This document shows positions 1-5,815 of a DNA stretch of 10,381 nucleotides, piece after piece (within the stretch, counting starts at the first letter, position 1; every line of letters begins with the position of its first letter). Made by a program: the position numbers and the translations under genes. The notes under the pieces are model-generated. The model worked only from the letters and a program-made list of their open reading frames with translations. It was not told the origin of the DNA and searched no databases. The DNA comes from Bacteroidota bacterium. Its GTDB lineage: Bacteria > Bacteroidota > Ignavibacteria > Tepidaquicellales > Tepidaquicellaceae. Where the stretch lies: positions 1 to 10,381 of the forward strand of contig JAEYVS010000093.1 of the NCBI GenBank assembly GCA_023429265.1. The letters run 5' to 3'.

Positions 1-108
1 CAGCCAATAGTAGTAGCCATCGTCCTGAGTGATATCCTGGGAATAAAGTCCTGCACCGGGAAGTATTGTGGCTGTTACAAATATGATGTTAATTAATAAC
101 TTACGCAT
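1..108 (-). CDS. N-terminus of an exported protein (truncated by window edge)
   Basis: Reading the minus strand from an ATG at 108 gives 36 codons that run off the left edge without a stop. The start is a typical Sec signal peptide: MRKLL, then a hydrophobic stretch (INIIFVTATILPGAGL), then a likely cleavage region near YSQD at residues 22-25. The visible mature part is short and acidic/aromatic (DDGYYYWL). The ORF is too short here to identify a family. Export across the inner membrane is inferred from the signal peptide only. It is in the same orientation as the lipoprotein gene at 231-710, but a hairpin at 160-182 lies between them, so co-transcription is uncertain. Confidence 0.6.
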   Translation of the reverse strand, partial: MRKLLINIIFVTATILPGAGLYSQDITQDDGYYYWL

Positions 109-159
109 ATTGGGATGTTTAATTTCGGGATAATATAAAATTACGTTAAAAAATGAGGT

Positions 160-182
160 TAGTTACGCGATAGCGGTAACTA
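160..182 (-). terminator. Hairpin downstream of the lipoprotein gene, possible weak terminator
   Basis: TAGTTACGC pairs with GCGGTAACTA around a GATA loop, with one bulged G at 176, giving nine base pairs. On the minus strand the stem is followed after a few bases by a run of T (complement of the A run at 148-153). It lies about 50 bases past the stop of the gene at 231-710. The T run is not immediately adjacent to the stem, so this is a moderate candidate. Confidence 0.4.
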
Positions 183-230
183 TGATTGCAACAAAAATAG
201 GGCCGTATGGGTTCGGGATCATTCTTCGGT

Positions 231-710
231 TTATTCTTCGTCTTCGAAGACTTCAACGGTTCCTGACGCAAATACCTCACCGTCTTCATATTCAAAATCA
301 ACTTTATAAAAACCGGGTGAATAGATTGGAAGGCTGATAGTAAACTCGGGCCAATCTTTGTCAACATTGTTTGTATACCTGTCCTGTAGGTATATCGAAC
401 CTTCGTGAACTTTGTAAATTGTAGTTCTTATCTTCTCCGCATCAATTGCACTGTGCAAAGTAACTTTGGCATATATGGGTATGAGCAGTACACCCGTTTC
501 AGTAAAGGTATCCATTTCATTGAAATCCGGACCTTCGCTTTGACCAAATGTTACAACTCCGGAATGATATTTACTCTCGGATTCATACTGCTGCCTGATA
601 TCTCTTTCAATGAATTCAGTCCTAATGTCTCTGAAAACATCCCTGAAAAAACTACAGGAAAGTAAGATTAATGAGAAAAAAAATAAGATTATGAGAAACG
701 TCCGGTTCAA
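231..710 (-). CDS. Lipoprotein of unknown function, beta-rich
   Basis: The 159-residue product starts with a hydrophobic signal (residues 4-17) ending in a lipobox LLSC with Cys19, so it is expected to be lipidated and held in the inner or outer membrane. Residues 21-45 are charged and probably helical (RDVFRDIRTEFIERDIRQQ). The remainder is rich in alternating hydrophobic residues typical of beta strands, and residues 120-156 (FTISLPIYSPGFYKVDFEYEDG) resemble an Ig-like or beta-sandwich domain. The start codon is TTG: an in-frame TAA lies three codons upstream and any later Met (first at 66) would lose the signal peptide. An AAGGAA sits just upstream at 713-718. I do not recognise the family. 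The neighbours are an exported protein (left) and a gene-poor gap (right), which give no functional clue. Confidence 0.75.
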   Translation of the reverse strand: MNRTFLIILFFFSLILLSCSFFRDVFRDIRTEFIERDIRQQYESESKYHSGVVTFGQSEGPDFNEMDTFTETGVLLIPIYAKVTLHSAIDAEKIRTTIYKVHEGSIYLQDRYTNNVDKDWPEFTISLPIYSPGFYKVDFEYEDGEVFASGTVEVFEDEE

Positions 711-864
711 TATTCCTTAAGTAAATTAATTTTCTAAATGTAGATAATATGATTAATAAATGGAATGAAATTGAATCATTGGTAATGTGATGATGATGGT
801 AACTATGAGAAAAGACTTTGCAAATAGTGAGATGGTGCTCTAATGATTTATGCTGAAATATGAC

Positions 865-893
865 TTGACAATAACCGTAATTATTACTATATT
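865..893 (+). promoter_or_regulatory. Orphan sigma70-type promoter
   Basis: TTGACA at 865-870, a 17-base spacer and TATATT at 888-893 make a near-ideal -35/-10 pair on the plus strand. The first plus-strand gene of normal size begins only at 5816, so this promoter would drive a short transcript towards the hairpin at 1105-1135, or act antisense. That is inference: a chance match in AT-rich DNA is possible, and the sigma factor preference of this organism is unknown. Confidence 0.4.
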
Positions 894-1011
894 AATAGCT
901 GTATAACGCATTTACTACCTCGTTTATCCGGCAGCGTTCTTTGACATATAATCGTTTAATGAATAACTCTTGAGAGAGGTAAAATCTTTAAATCCTGTTT
1001 TTACAAAATTG

Positions 1012-1086
1012 ATGAAAAAAATTCAAAACAAACAGCGTATGGGAAAGTGCTGTAAAAACAAACCACATTTTCCGATGGAAAACTAA
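1012..1086 (+). CDS. Possible 24-residue basic small ORF
   Basis: ATG at 1012 opens 24 codons ending in TAA at 1084-1086. The peptide is Lys-rich and contains a Cys-Cys pair (GKCCKNK). It lies between a good plus-strand promoter (865-893) and a terminator-like hairpin (1105-1135). There is no clear Shine-Dalgarno sequence, and such short ORFs occur by chance in AT-rich DNA. I list it because of its position, not because I recognise it. Confidence 0.15.
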   Translation: MKKIQNKQRMGKCCKNKPHFPMEN

Positions 1087-1104
1087 TTTTTACTAAACAA
1101 CTGT

Positions 1105-1135
1105 AAAATCACTAAGAATCAAATTCAGTGATTTT
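1105..1135. terminator. Hairpin terminator, possibly bidirectional
   Basis: AAAATCACT (1105-1113) pairs perfectly with AGTGATTTT (1127-1135), and the loop contains a second pairing, GAAT (1116-1119) with ATTC (1123-1126), separated by a two-base bulge. The T/A ends give a short U run in either direction. It lies 52 bases past the stop of the minus-strand gene at 1188-2426 and would also stop a transcript from the plus-strand promoter at 865-893. The stem is GC-poor, so strength is uncertain. Confidence 0.55.
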
Positions 1136-1187
1136 TGCTAATCAACTTGATGAATTTTACAAACTTTAAAAACCTGAACAACTAAAC

Positions 1188-2426
1188 TTAGTCTTCCATC
1201 TCCCAGATCTTCTTGCCGGTTTCCCAGTCAAAGCAGATAATTCCTTTACCCGAATATTTAAAGATGAACATATTGTCACCGCGCTCACCTTTCAAGTGAC
1301 TTCTAAGGAAAAACATCCTGCCGAAGGTATTTTCCTCTTCATCCAGTTTTAATTCCTCGAATAACTCTCCATCTTTGGTTGATTTGGTCCATTTTATGTT
1401 GCCTTCTGAGTCGATAAGTGATAATAATCTTTCCGCCTTTTTGCCCAGCTGATCCTGGTAAATGATTACTGCTCCTTCATCATCAAAATAAAGCATTTCC
1501 CCTTCGAGGTATACTGTGCCCGGGGTTATGGGTTCTGCGGTTGAGTTGTAATGACGCAATATGTAACTTGCATCGTCAAGCATGCTTTCCGGTATGTGAG
1601 AACCGAATACCTTTCCTGCCGGTCCCGTAATCCTGTATAATACTTTTCGTTCGCTGATACCTTCTTCACTTATTAATGAAAAAATAGAAGCATCGCCGGA
1701 CATTATCCCTTCCGTGTATTGATTATAGTCGGAAGTATTTTTAAAGATGGTATCTTTTCCTACTAAATAAACCTGGTCGAGCCCGTCCTTTGTTTTAATG
1801 TTCAGTCTTGCGGGCTTATCTTCATATCGCAGCTCTGATATCCCTGCGCTGAATCTCGGATGCTTTGAAATGAATCCTTTTGTATCCATTACAGGGTCGC
1901 CGCTGGCTGCGTCATACACATTTATCATTGGCTCATTGTCACGGAAATTTCCGCTTACTATCCACACATTCCCGTCCACTGAAAACATTTTCGGTGTAGG
2001 AGGCGGACCATCAAAGTCAGTTGTGAATTTATGTATTACGTTTTGTGTCTCAGGGTCTATAATGAATGTCTCTGTCCGGCAAAATAAGCATTCGGAACTT
2101 ACCGAATGACTTCCCGGAGTGCTTGTTTCGGAAATGTATTGAAAGGATGGGTTAGTCTGCACCCATAGATAGCCTTTTCCATCTTTACCTTCCGCGTAAG
2201 TGAGATCGAGGAGGTCGCCGCTAATATCATTTGGGAAAAGCATCGGCCATACAAAAAAATACACAACTGCAATCAGCACTGCCACAACACCTAATCCCAT
2301 GAATCCCGTAAAGCACCCTATTCTTCCGCAGCCGGACTTTGGGGTGGTACCTGAACCTCTTGTTCCGGATGATGACGGGATGTATGGTCTCGGAGTTGTG
2401 GCATTTACATTATAGATATTACTCAT
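1188..2426 (-). CDS. Single-pass membrane protein with probable beta-propeller domain
   Basis: The 412-residue protein has a Pro/Ser/Gly/Thr-rich N-terminal tail (residues 1-40, including a GCGRIGC segment with Cys33 and Cys38), one transmembrane helix (about 41-64), then a long soluble domain. The tail is probably cytoplasmic and the C-terminal domain extracytoplasmic. Strand-turn repeats suggest a propeller: FIIDPETQNVIHKF, then INVYDAASGDPVMD, then a C-terminal blade with FDWETGKKIWEM that resembles PQQ-like or quinoprotein repeats. A CLFC pair (Cys113-Cys116) lies early in the soluble domain. I do not recognise a named family and no catalytic site is visible. It stands alone between a hairpin at 1105-1135 and the downstream end of the nitroreductase operon. 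No clear Shine-Dalgarno precedes the ATG at 2426. Confidence 0.75.
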   Translation of the reverse strand: MSNIYNVNATTPRPYIPSSSGTRGSGTTPKSGCGRIGCFTGFMGLGVVAVLIAVVYFFVWPMLFPNDISGDLLDLTYAEGKDGKGYLWVQTNPSFQYISETSTPGSHSVSSECLFCRTETFIIDPETQNVIHKFTTDFDGPPPTPKMFSVDGNVWIVSGNFRDNEPMINVYDAASGDPVMDTKGFISKHPRFSAGISELRYEDKPARLNIKTKDGLDQVYLVGKDTIFKNTSDYNQYTEGIMSGDASIFSLISEEGISERKVLYRITGPAGKVFGSHIPESMLDDASYILRHYNSTAEPITPGTVYLEGEMLYFDDEGAVIIYQDQLGKKAERLLSLIDSEGNIKWTKSTKDGELFEELKLDEEENTFGRMFFLRSHLKGERGDNMFIFKYSGKGIICFDWETGKKIWEMED

Positions 2427-2511
2427 ATAAGGATGTTAATTTGAGTAAAATTAAGCAAAATCCCATAAGATTCAAAAGAAATAAAAATAAAAATGTTTGA
2501 ATTTTTTTAAC

Positions 2512-2814
2512 TTATGACATAATGAACAGTAAATACAATATTAATCCCAGGGTGCTGACTATTTTGTGATACATACTCCCCTTCTTTCCGAATGGAAGTA
2601 TCAGCATCATTCCAAGTGAAAAGCCTGCGAAGGTGAATCCCATCGATTCCATATCGGTGAAAAACATTACAAAAATGAGAACCAGAATTAGGAGTGTATA
2701 GATTAGTTGGTGAATATTCTTTGAAACGGGACGTTTACCGAAATTTAATGCCCAGCCGATATAGTAATTTATGATATACAATATAAGTCCAAAACCCGCA
2801 AGAATACTATCCAT
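2512..2814 (-). CDS. Small four-helix membrane protein
   Basis: The 100-residue product is almost entirely hydrophobic, with four predicted membrane helices at about residues 4-23, 35-53, 56-74 and 83-99, joined by short Lys/Arg-bearing loops (FGKRPVSKN and FGKKGSMYHK). Its ATG begins only 5 bases after the TAA of the nitroreductase gene, so the two are probably translated from one mRNA, perhaps by coupling. I do not recognise the family. The pairing suggests, without proving, a role linked to the flavoprotein or a shared envelope/redox function. Confidence 0.7.
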   Translation of the reverse strand: MDSILAGFGLILYIINYYIGWALNFGKRPVSKNIHQLIYTLLILVLIFVMFFTDMESMGFTFAGFSLGMMLILPFGKKGSMYHKIVSTLGLILYLLFIMS

Positions 2815-2819
2815 TGATT

Positions 2820-3599
2820 TTATTTTAATGGCTTATTCCACTTATTTTTAAATGCCAGGTCTTCAGGTGATTTCCTCTGCCCGGACTTCCAGTCGATAGT
2901 TCTGCGTTTTTCATCTTTCTCTTTGTATCCCATTCGGAATATCGCCGCCATCTCGTAGTTTTCAGGAATATGTAGCAAACGGGATATCTGATTCCATTTG
3001 TCCGGAAATTCTCCCGGTGTCGAAACAAACTGCATTCCCATCCCGATGTCAGTTGTCGTCAGCCAAAGATTTTGTATAACTGCTCCCATAGAGATGGTAG
3101 AGTAAAAGCCCGATAATTCGCCGGGTTTATATTCTTCTTTATTTAGTAATATTACAAAGAGAAGCGGTGATGATGATATCAGCTCTTCTTCATCTTTACC
3201 CAGTATTTTTGGAATTTTTAGTTTTGCGAGTACCTTTCCGCCTTTCTCACTCATAATTTGCTTCGCAAAGGGCTTAAGAATAGCAGGTATGTGGTCGATG
3301 TGAATGCCATCTCCGGATTCTTTTGTTTCTTCTTCGCTCAGCCGGAAATATTTCTCATACTGTTTCCAGAATTTACCTTCATCCATCAGCTTTATCATCG
3401 ACTCCCCGGCTATCTTTCCTATTCTGCCTATGACTTCTTCATCATCAATAATAATAAAACGCCAGGGTTGGGAATTGAAATGGCTCGGCGCATAAGATGC
3501 CATCCGGATCAAGAGCTCGATATGCTCCGGAGAAACCTTCTTATCAGCAAACCTGGAGTTAGTGGTTCTTCTGTTTAGTATAGCGTCTTGTAATTCCAT
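2820..3599 (-). CDS. Nitroreductase-family FMN-dependent oxidoreductase
   Basis: The 259-residue protein carries the hallmarks of the nitroreductase fold (PF00881), whose members use FMN and NAD(P)H to reduce nitro compounds, quinones or related substrates in the cytoplasm. Visible motifs are the N-terminal FMN-phosphate contact region with RRTTNSRFADK (residues 10-20), APSHFNSQPWRF (37-48), SSPLLFVIL (143-151), the helix GAVIQNLWLTTTDIGMGMQF (172-191) and a C-terminal YEMAAIFRMGY (215-225). The 60-140 region is longer and more charged than in minimal nitroreductases, so substrate cannot be inferred. A four-helix membrane protein follows 5 bases after its stop. Only 15 bases separate its ATG from the inverted-repeat cassette at 3615-4054, so its promoter must lie in or beyond that cassette. 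Confidence 0.88.
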   Translation of the reverse strand: MELQDAILNRRTTNSRFADKKVSPEHIELLIRMASYAPSHFNSQPWRFIIIDDEEVIGRIGKIAGESMIKLMDEGKFWKQYEKYFRLSEEETKESGDGIHIDHIPAILKPFAKQIMSEKGGKVLAKLKIPKILGKDEEELISSSPLLFVILLNKEEYKPGELSGFYSTISMGAVIQNLWLTTTDIGMGMQFVSTPGEFPDKWNQISRLLHIPENYEMAAIFRMGYKEKDEKRRTIDWKSGQRKSPEDLAFKNKWNKPLK

Positions 3600-3614
3600 A
3601 TATCAAATCTTTAT

Positions 3615-3641
3615 AACCGCAAAGGGCGCAAAGAGCGCTAA
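3615..3641 (+). repeat. Left inverted repeat of the GxxExxY cassette
   Basis: A 27-base segment starting AACCGCAAAGG and ending GCGCTAA. From 3618 it is built of three 9-mers: CGCAAAGGG, CGCAAAGAG, CGCTAAGGT. It matches the reverse complement of 4028-4054 at 24 of 27 positions. The cassette gene's stop codon lies at 3645, only three bases inside it. Confidence 0.8.
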
Positions 3642-3644
3642 GGT

Positions 3645-4021
3645 CTATAATCCATTGACTACTCTTTTTATGCCATCCTTAATTTGAATAGTATTAAAGT
3701 TAATCAATAATCCAAGTTTGCATTTAGTTAACTTAAGATATGTTAGTACTTGAGCTAAGTGAAGTTTAGAGAGAGCTTCTACGGTTTTTACTTCAACTAT
3801 AACTTTCTCTTCAACAATCAAATCCAACCGATACCCACAGTCAACAAACACATTTTTATATTTTAAAGGGAGCGCTTTTTGTTTCTCTACTTTAAAACCA
3901 TATGTAATTAACTCAAAAAACAAACATTCTTCATAGGCTGATTCTAATAATCCGGGACCTAATTCCTTATGGACACTGTAAGCGAATTTACAACAATCTT
4001 TGCTATATCATTCTCGTTCAT
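3645..4021 (-). pseudogene. GxxExxY-family protein (PDDEXK-like), frameshifted
   Basis: The intact-looking part (92 codons from a TTG at 3923) contains DCGYRLDLIVEEKVIVEVKT, with the D...E-x-K pattern of PDDEXK-like nuclease folds, plus the family endings QVLTYLKLTKCKLGLLINF and IKDGIKRVVNGL. Upstream in the same frame, with no usable start, is VHKELGPGLLESAYEECLF, which includes the family-naming G-x-x-E-x-x-Y motif (GLLESAY). The expected N-terminus (MNENDIAKIVVN) reads from an ATG at 4021 but in another frame. One missing base near 3984-3992 would join them into a 125-residue protein, the usual family length. So the gene is broken by a one-base loss, or the sequence has an error there; there is no canonical slippery heptamer. 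The biochemical role of this family is not established. Confidence 0.8.
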
Positions 4022-4027
4022 AATTGT

Positions 4028-4054
4028 TTAGCGGCCTTTGCGCTCTTTGCGGTT
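4028..4054 (-). repeat. Right inverted repeat of the GxxExxY cassette
   Basis: Read on the minus strand this gives AACCGCAAAGAG, CGCAAAGGC and CGCTAA, matching 3615-3641 at 24 of 27 positions (three substitutions, no gaps). Its inner end lies six bases upstream of the ATG at 4021, so it may also form part of the leader of the cassette gene. Confidence 0.8.
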
Positions 4055-4071
4055 AAAATATATTTTAAAAA

Positions 4072-4788
4072 TTAATAATTAATTCGATAGTGTCCGGTCA
4101 GGAGCCATTCATCCAGCACATCCTCCTCAGCCACATATCCGGGATCAGGAAAATTATGTATTATGTACACTCTGCCGTCCACGATCTTATCAGAAACTAT
4201 GCCAATATGATCGTTTACTCCATCCTGGTTGAGGTCCCAGACTACTATGTCTCCCGGCTGATAATCCGAATGGCTATCTGAAACTGGCAGTTCCTCCCAG
4301 TACTTCCCGAACCAAACCTCGAGGTTAGGTACTCTCCTGTGGTCTATATTTGAATCCGGTTTCTTTGCTCCCCACCTTTTCATTGGGTAGTCAGACCAGG
4401 AATTTTTGACATCTTTGTTGATCTCTTCCTGGAGGTCATTAATACCGCCATATCTGAGAGCTCTTACTATTACATCTGTACATACTCCTATATTCGGATC
4501 GATGTCTCCACCGGGGAAGACCTTGCTTCCAACATATTCTCCATCTTCGTTGTACTCGGTTGTATAGTACGCCATGCTCATATCATATTCCGCTTTCTGC
4601 TCCAATACTTTCTTTGCGCCTTCGAGGATTTTCTTTTGACCCGGTGTAAGATCACCTGTATATGTACTGTTAATCTCCTGCTTGAGCGAATCCTTATGAA
4701 CTTTTACTTCATTATCATTACTCTTTTCTCCACATGCAAAAAATGCGGAAAGAATTAATGCAAATAGTATATTCATTGTTATTTTCAT
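4072..4788 (-). CDS. DUF1287-family lipoprotein (paralogue A), putative envelope cysteine hydrolase
   Basis: The 238-residue product has a signal sequence ending at Cys19 (FFAC, a loose lipobox) and then a DUF1287 domain (about 53-238), the family of E. coli YijF, related by fold to NlpC/P60-like papain hydrolases. Key motifs are GGDIDPNIGVCTDVIVRALR (93-112, presumed nucleophile Cys103), YPMKRWG (134-140), NIDHRRVPN (147-155), QPGDIVVWDL (177-186), DHIGIVSD (193-200, presumed catalytic His194) and IIHN (209-212). A DxNxDGxxD loop at 185-193 directly precedes the His and could bind calcium. By family analogy it may cleave peptidoglycan peptides or a related amide, but no DUF1287 substrate is known to me. 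It is the second gene of a tandem pair, 75 bases after paralogue B. No Shine-Dalgarno is evident. Confidence 0.85.
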   Translation of the reverse strand: MKITMNILFALILSAFFACGEKSNDNEVKVHKDSLKQEINSTYTGDLTPGQKKILEGAKKVLEQKAEYDMSMAYYTTEYNEDGEYVGSKVFPGGDIDPNIGVCTDVIVRALRYGGINDLQEEINKDVKNSWSDYPMKRWGAKKPDSNIDHRRVPNLEVWFGKYWEELPVSDSHSDYQPGDIVVWDLNQDGVNDHIGIVSDKIVDGRVYIIHNFPDPGYVAEEDVLDEWLLTGHYRINY

Positions 4789-4812
4789 TATTTGAAAGAT
4801 AATAAAGGAAAG

Positions 4813-4836
4813 TTAATCCTTATAGCTAAGGATTAA
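4813..4836. other. Perfect hairpin between the two DUF1287 genes
   Basis: TTAATCCTTA pairs with TAAGGATTAA around a four-base TAGC loop, ten perfect pairs. It lies in the 75-base gap, 27 bases past the stop of paralogue B and 24 bases before the start of paralogue A. No strong T run follows on the minus strand, so it is not a standard terminator. It may be an operator, an attenuator-like element or an mRNA-processing/stability structure that sets the relative expression of the two genes. Confidence 0.45.
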
Positions 4837-4863
4837 AATGAAGAAATGAGATGTGTTTGGAAA

Positions 4864-5604
4864 TTAACCCTTTACTCTATAATGTCCAACCATCTTTTCA
4901 ATGTTTAACACATCGTCCTCGGATGTATGCCCGACATCAGGGCTATTATGTATTACGTATGGCTTTAATCCTGCAATCAGTCTATTGGAAATTATCCCAA
5001 TGTGATCGCCTGCTCCGTCATCGTCCAGGTCCCAGATAACCACATCCCCGGGTTGAAAATCCGAAAATCCCAGATTGATCCAGTTATGTGAAAACCATAC
5101 GTGCTGGTTAGGTACCCTCCTGTGATCGATATTCCTGTCTGCATAGGATGTACCCCATCTATTCAGCGGATAGATGGAAGAGTTGTGTTTTATGTGATTA
5201 TGAATTTCTTTTTGAAGATCGACAATGCCTGCATATCTCAAAGCCCTGACGGTCACGTCTGTGCAGACACCAAGGGCAGGGTCGATATCTCCATTAGGAT
5301 AAACTTCACCACCCAGGTACCCAACACCGTGAAGATAAGAGACAGGATGATATGCCATTGTAGTATCATATGTTGCTTTCTGCTGGAGAACCTGCTTTGC
5401 TCCGTTCAGAACCATCATTTGCTGATCTGTGAGAGGTCCGGAGTAATAGCTCTCGAAGTATGGTTCTTCGTGAACAAACTGAAGTATGACATCATCATTC
5501 GCAACCGGTTGAATTGATCTGTCAACTTCCATTGAATTACACGAAAATAAGAATAACGCTAATAATACAAGTCCTAATCCAAATATTGTCGTAATTGTTT
5601 TCAT
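4864..5604 (-). CDS. DUF1287-family lipoprotein (paralogue B), putative envelope cysteine hydrolase
   Basis: The 246-residue product has a clear lipoprotein signal (hydrophobic 7-20, lipobox LFSC with Cys22), a linker, and a DUF1287 domain from about 60. Its motifs parallel paralogue A: GDIDPALGVCTDVTVRALR (105-123, Cys114), YPLNRWG (145-151), NIDHRRVPN (158-166), QPGDVVIWDL (184-193), DHIGIIS (200-206, His201) and VIHN (217-220). The loop D192-x-D194-x-D196-G-x-x-D200 again precedes the His. It is the upstream member of the pair and likely shares a transcript with paralogue A. The N-terminal linkers of the two proteins differ far more than the domains, suggesting an old duplication with the same compartment but possibly different partners or substrates. 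Confidence 0.85.
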   Translation of the reverse strand: MKTITTIFGLGLVLLALFLFSCNSMEVDRSIQPVANDDVILQFVHEEPYFESYYSGPLTDQQMMVLNGAKQVLQQKATYDTTMAYHPVSYLHGVGYLGGEVYPNGDIDPALGVCTDVTVRALRYAGIVDLQKEIHNHIKHNSSIYPLNRWGTSYADRNIDHRRVPNQHVWFSHNWINLGFSDFQPGDVVIWDLDDDGAGDHIGIISNRLIAGLKPYVIHNSPDVGHTSEDDVLNIEKMVGHYRVKG

Positions 5605-5815
5605 TATTGAAATTTCAAATTATTTACATATAAAGTTTAATTATTACAATTATTATTCCAACTCTCTAAGACTTTTATATTGTTAATATTTAGTAAATTA
5701 TTTTATCCTTTGCTTCAATTCGTTCTAAGAAATTTCCCATCCAGTCTCGTTATTGCCTCATATAAATATTAAGCAGATTCTTGATTGTAGTAATTCTCTT
5801 GAGTAATTTTACCCT

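Larger units (their letters stand above)
711..1187. other. 477-base intergenic region
   Basis: This gap separates two minus-strand genes. It holds a ribosome-binding AAGGAA for the TTG start at 710 (713-718), a consensus-like plus-strand promoter (865-893), a second TATAAT at 947-952 without a good -35, a 24-codon plus-strand ORF (1012-1086) and a hairpin terminator (1105-1135). I see no tRNA and cannot match the segment to tmRNA, SRP RNA or RNase P. Small pairings such as TACCTC (916-921) with GAGGTA (976-981) exist but do not build a convincing RNA fold by eye. Confidence 0.6.
3615..4054. mobile_element. Inverted-repeat cassette enclosing a GxxExxY gene
   Basis: This 440-bp unit is defined by 27-base inverted repeats at 3615-3641 and 4028-4054, and almost everything between them is one GxxExxY-family reading frame (3645-4021). 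There is no transposase. I infer a non-autonomous or unusual repeat-plus-gene unit from three facts: the gene fits snugly between the repeats, the repeats are GC-richer than the surroundings, and the unit sits in a gap between unrelated genes. No clear target-site duplication is visible at its edges. The alternative is that the repeats are ordinary inverted intergenic repeats that happen to flank this gene. Confidence 0.5.

Noticed and set aside
405..665. 86-codon plus-strand ORF
   Set aside because: It lies opposite the lipoprotein gene at 231-710, has no signal, motif or ribosome-binding site, and its composition is that of an antisense shadow.
783..836. 17-codon ORF starting with repeated ATG
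   Set aside because: Very short, no ribosome-binding site, no recognisable peptide and upstream of the only credible promoter; most likely chance.
941..952. Adjacent TTGACA and TATAAT
   Set aside because: They have no spacer between them, so they cannot be the -35 and -10 of one promoter; the partners at 17 bases on either side are poor.
2467..2505. AT-rich inverted repeat (ATTCAAA ... TTTGAAT) downstream of the small membrane-protein gene
   Set aside because: The stem is only about seven AT-rich pairs with a 19-base loop, and the T run is on the plus strand, where no gene ends. Not convincing as a terminator for the minus-strand operon.
5101..5517. 138-codon plus-strand ORF opposite DUF1287 paralogue B
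   Set aside because: It is fully antisense to a gene with strong family motifs, and its product shows no domain or start signal of its own.
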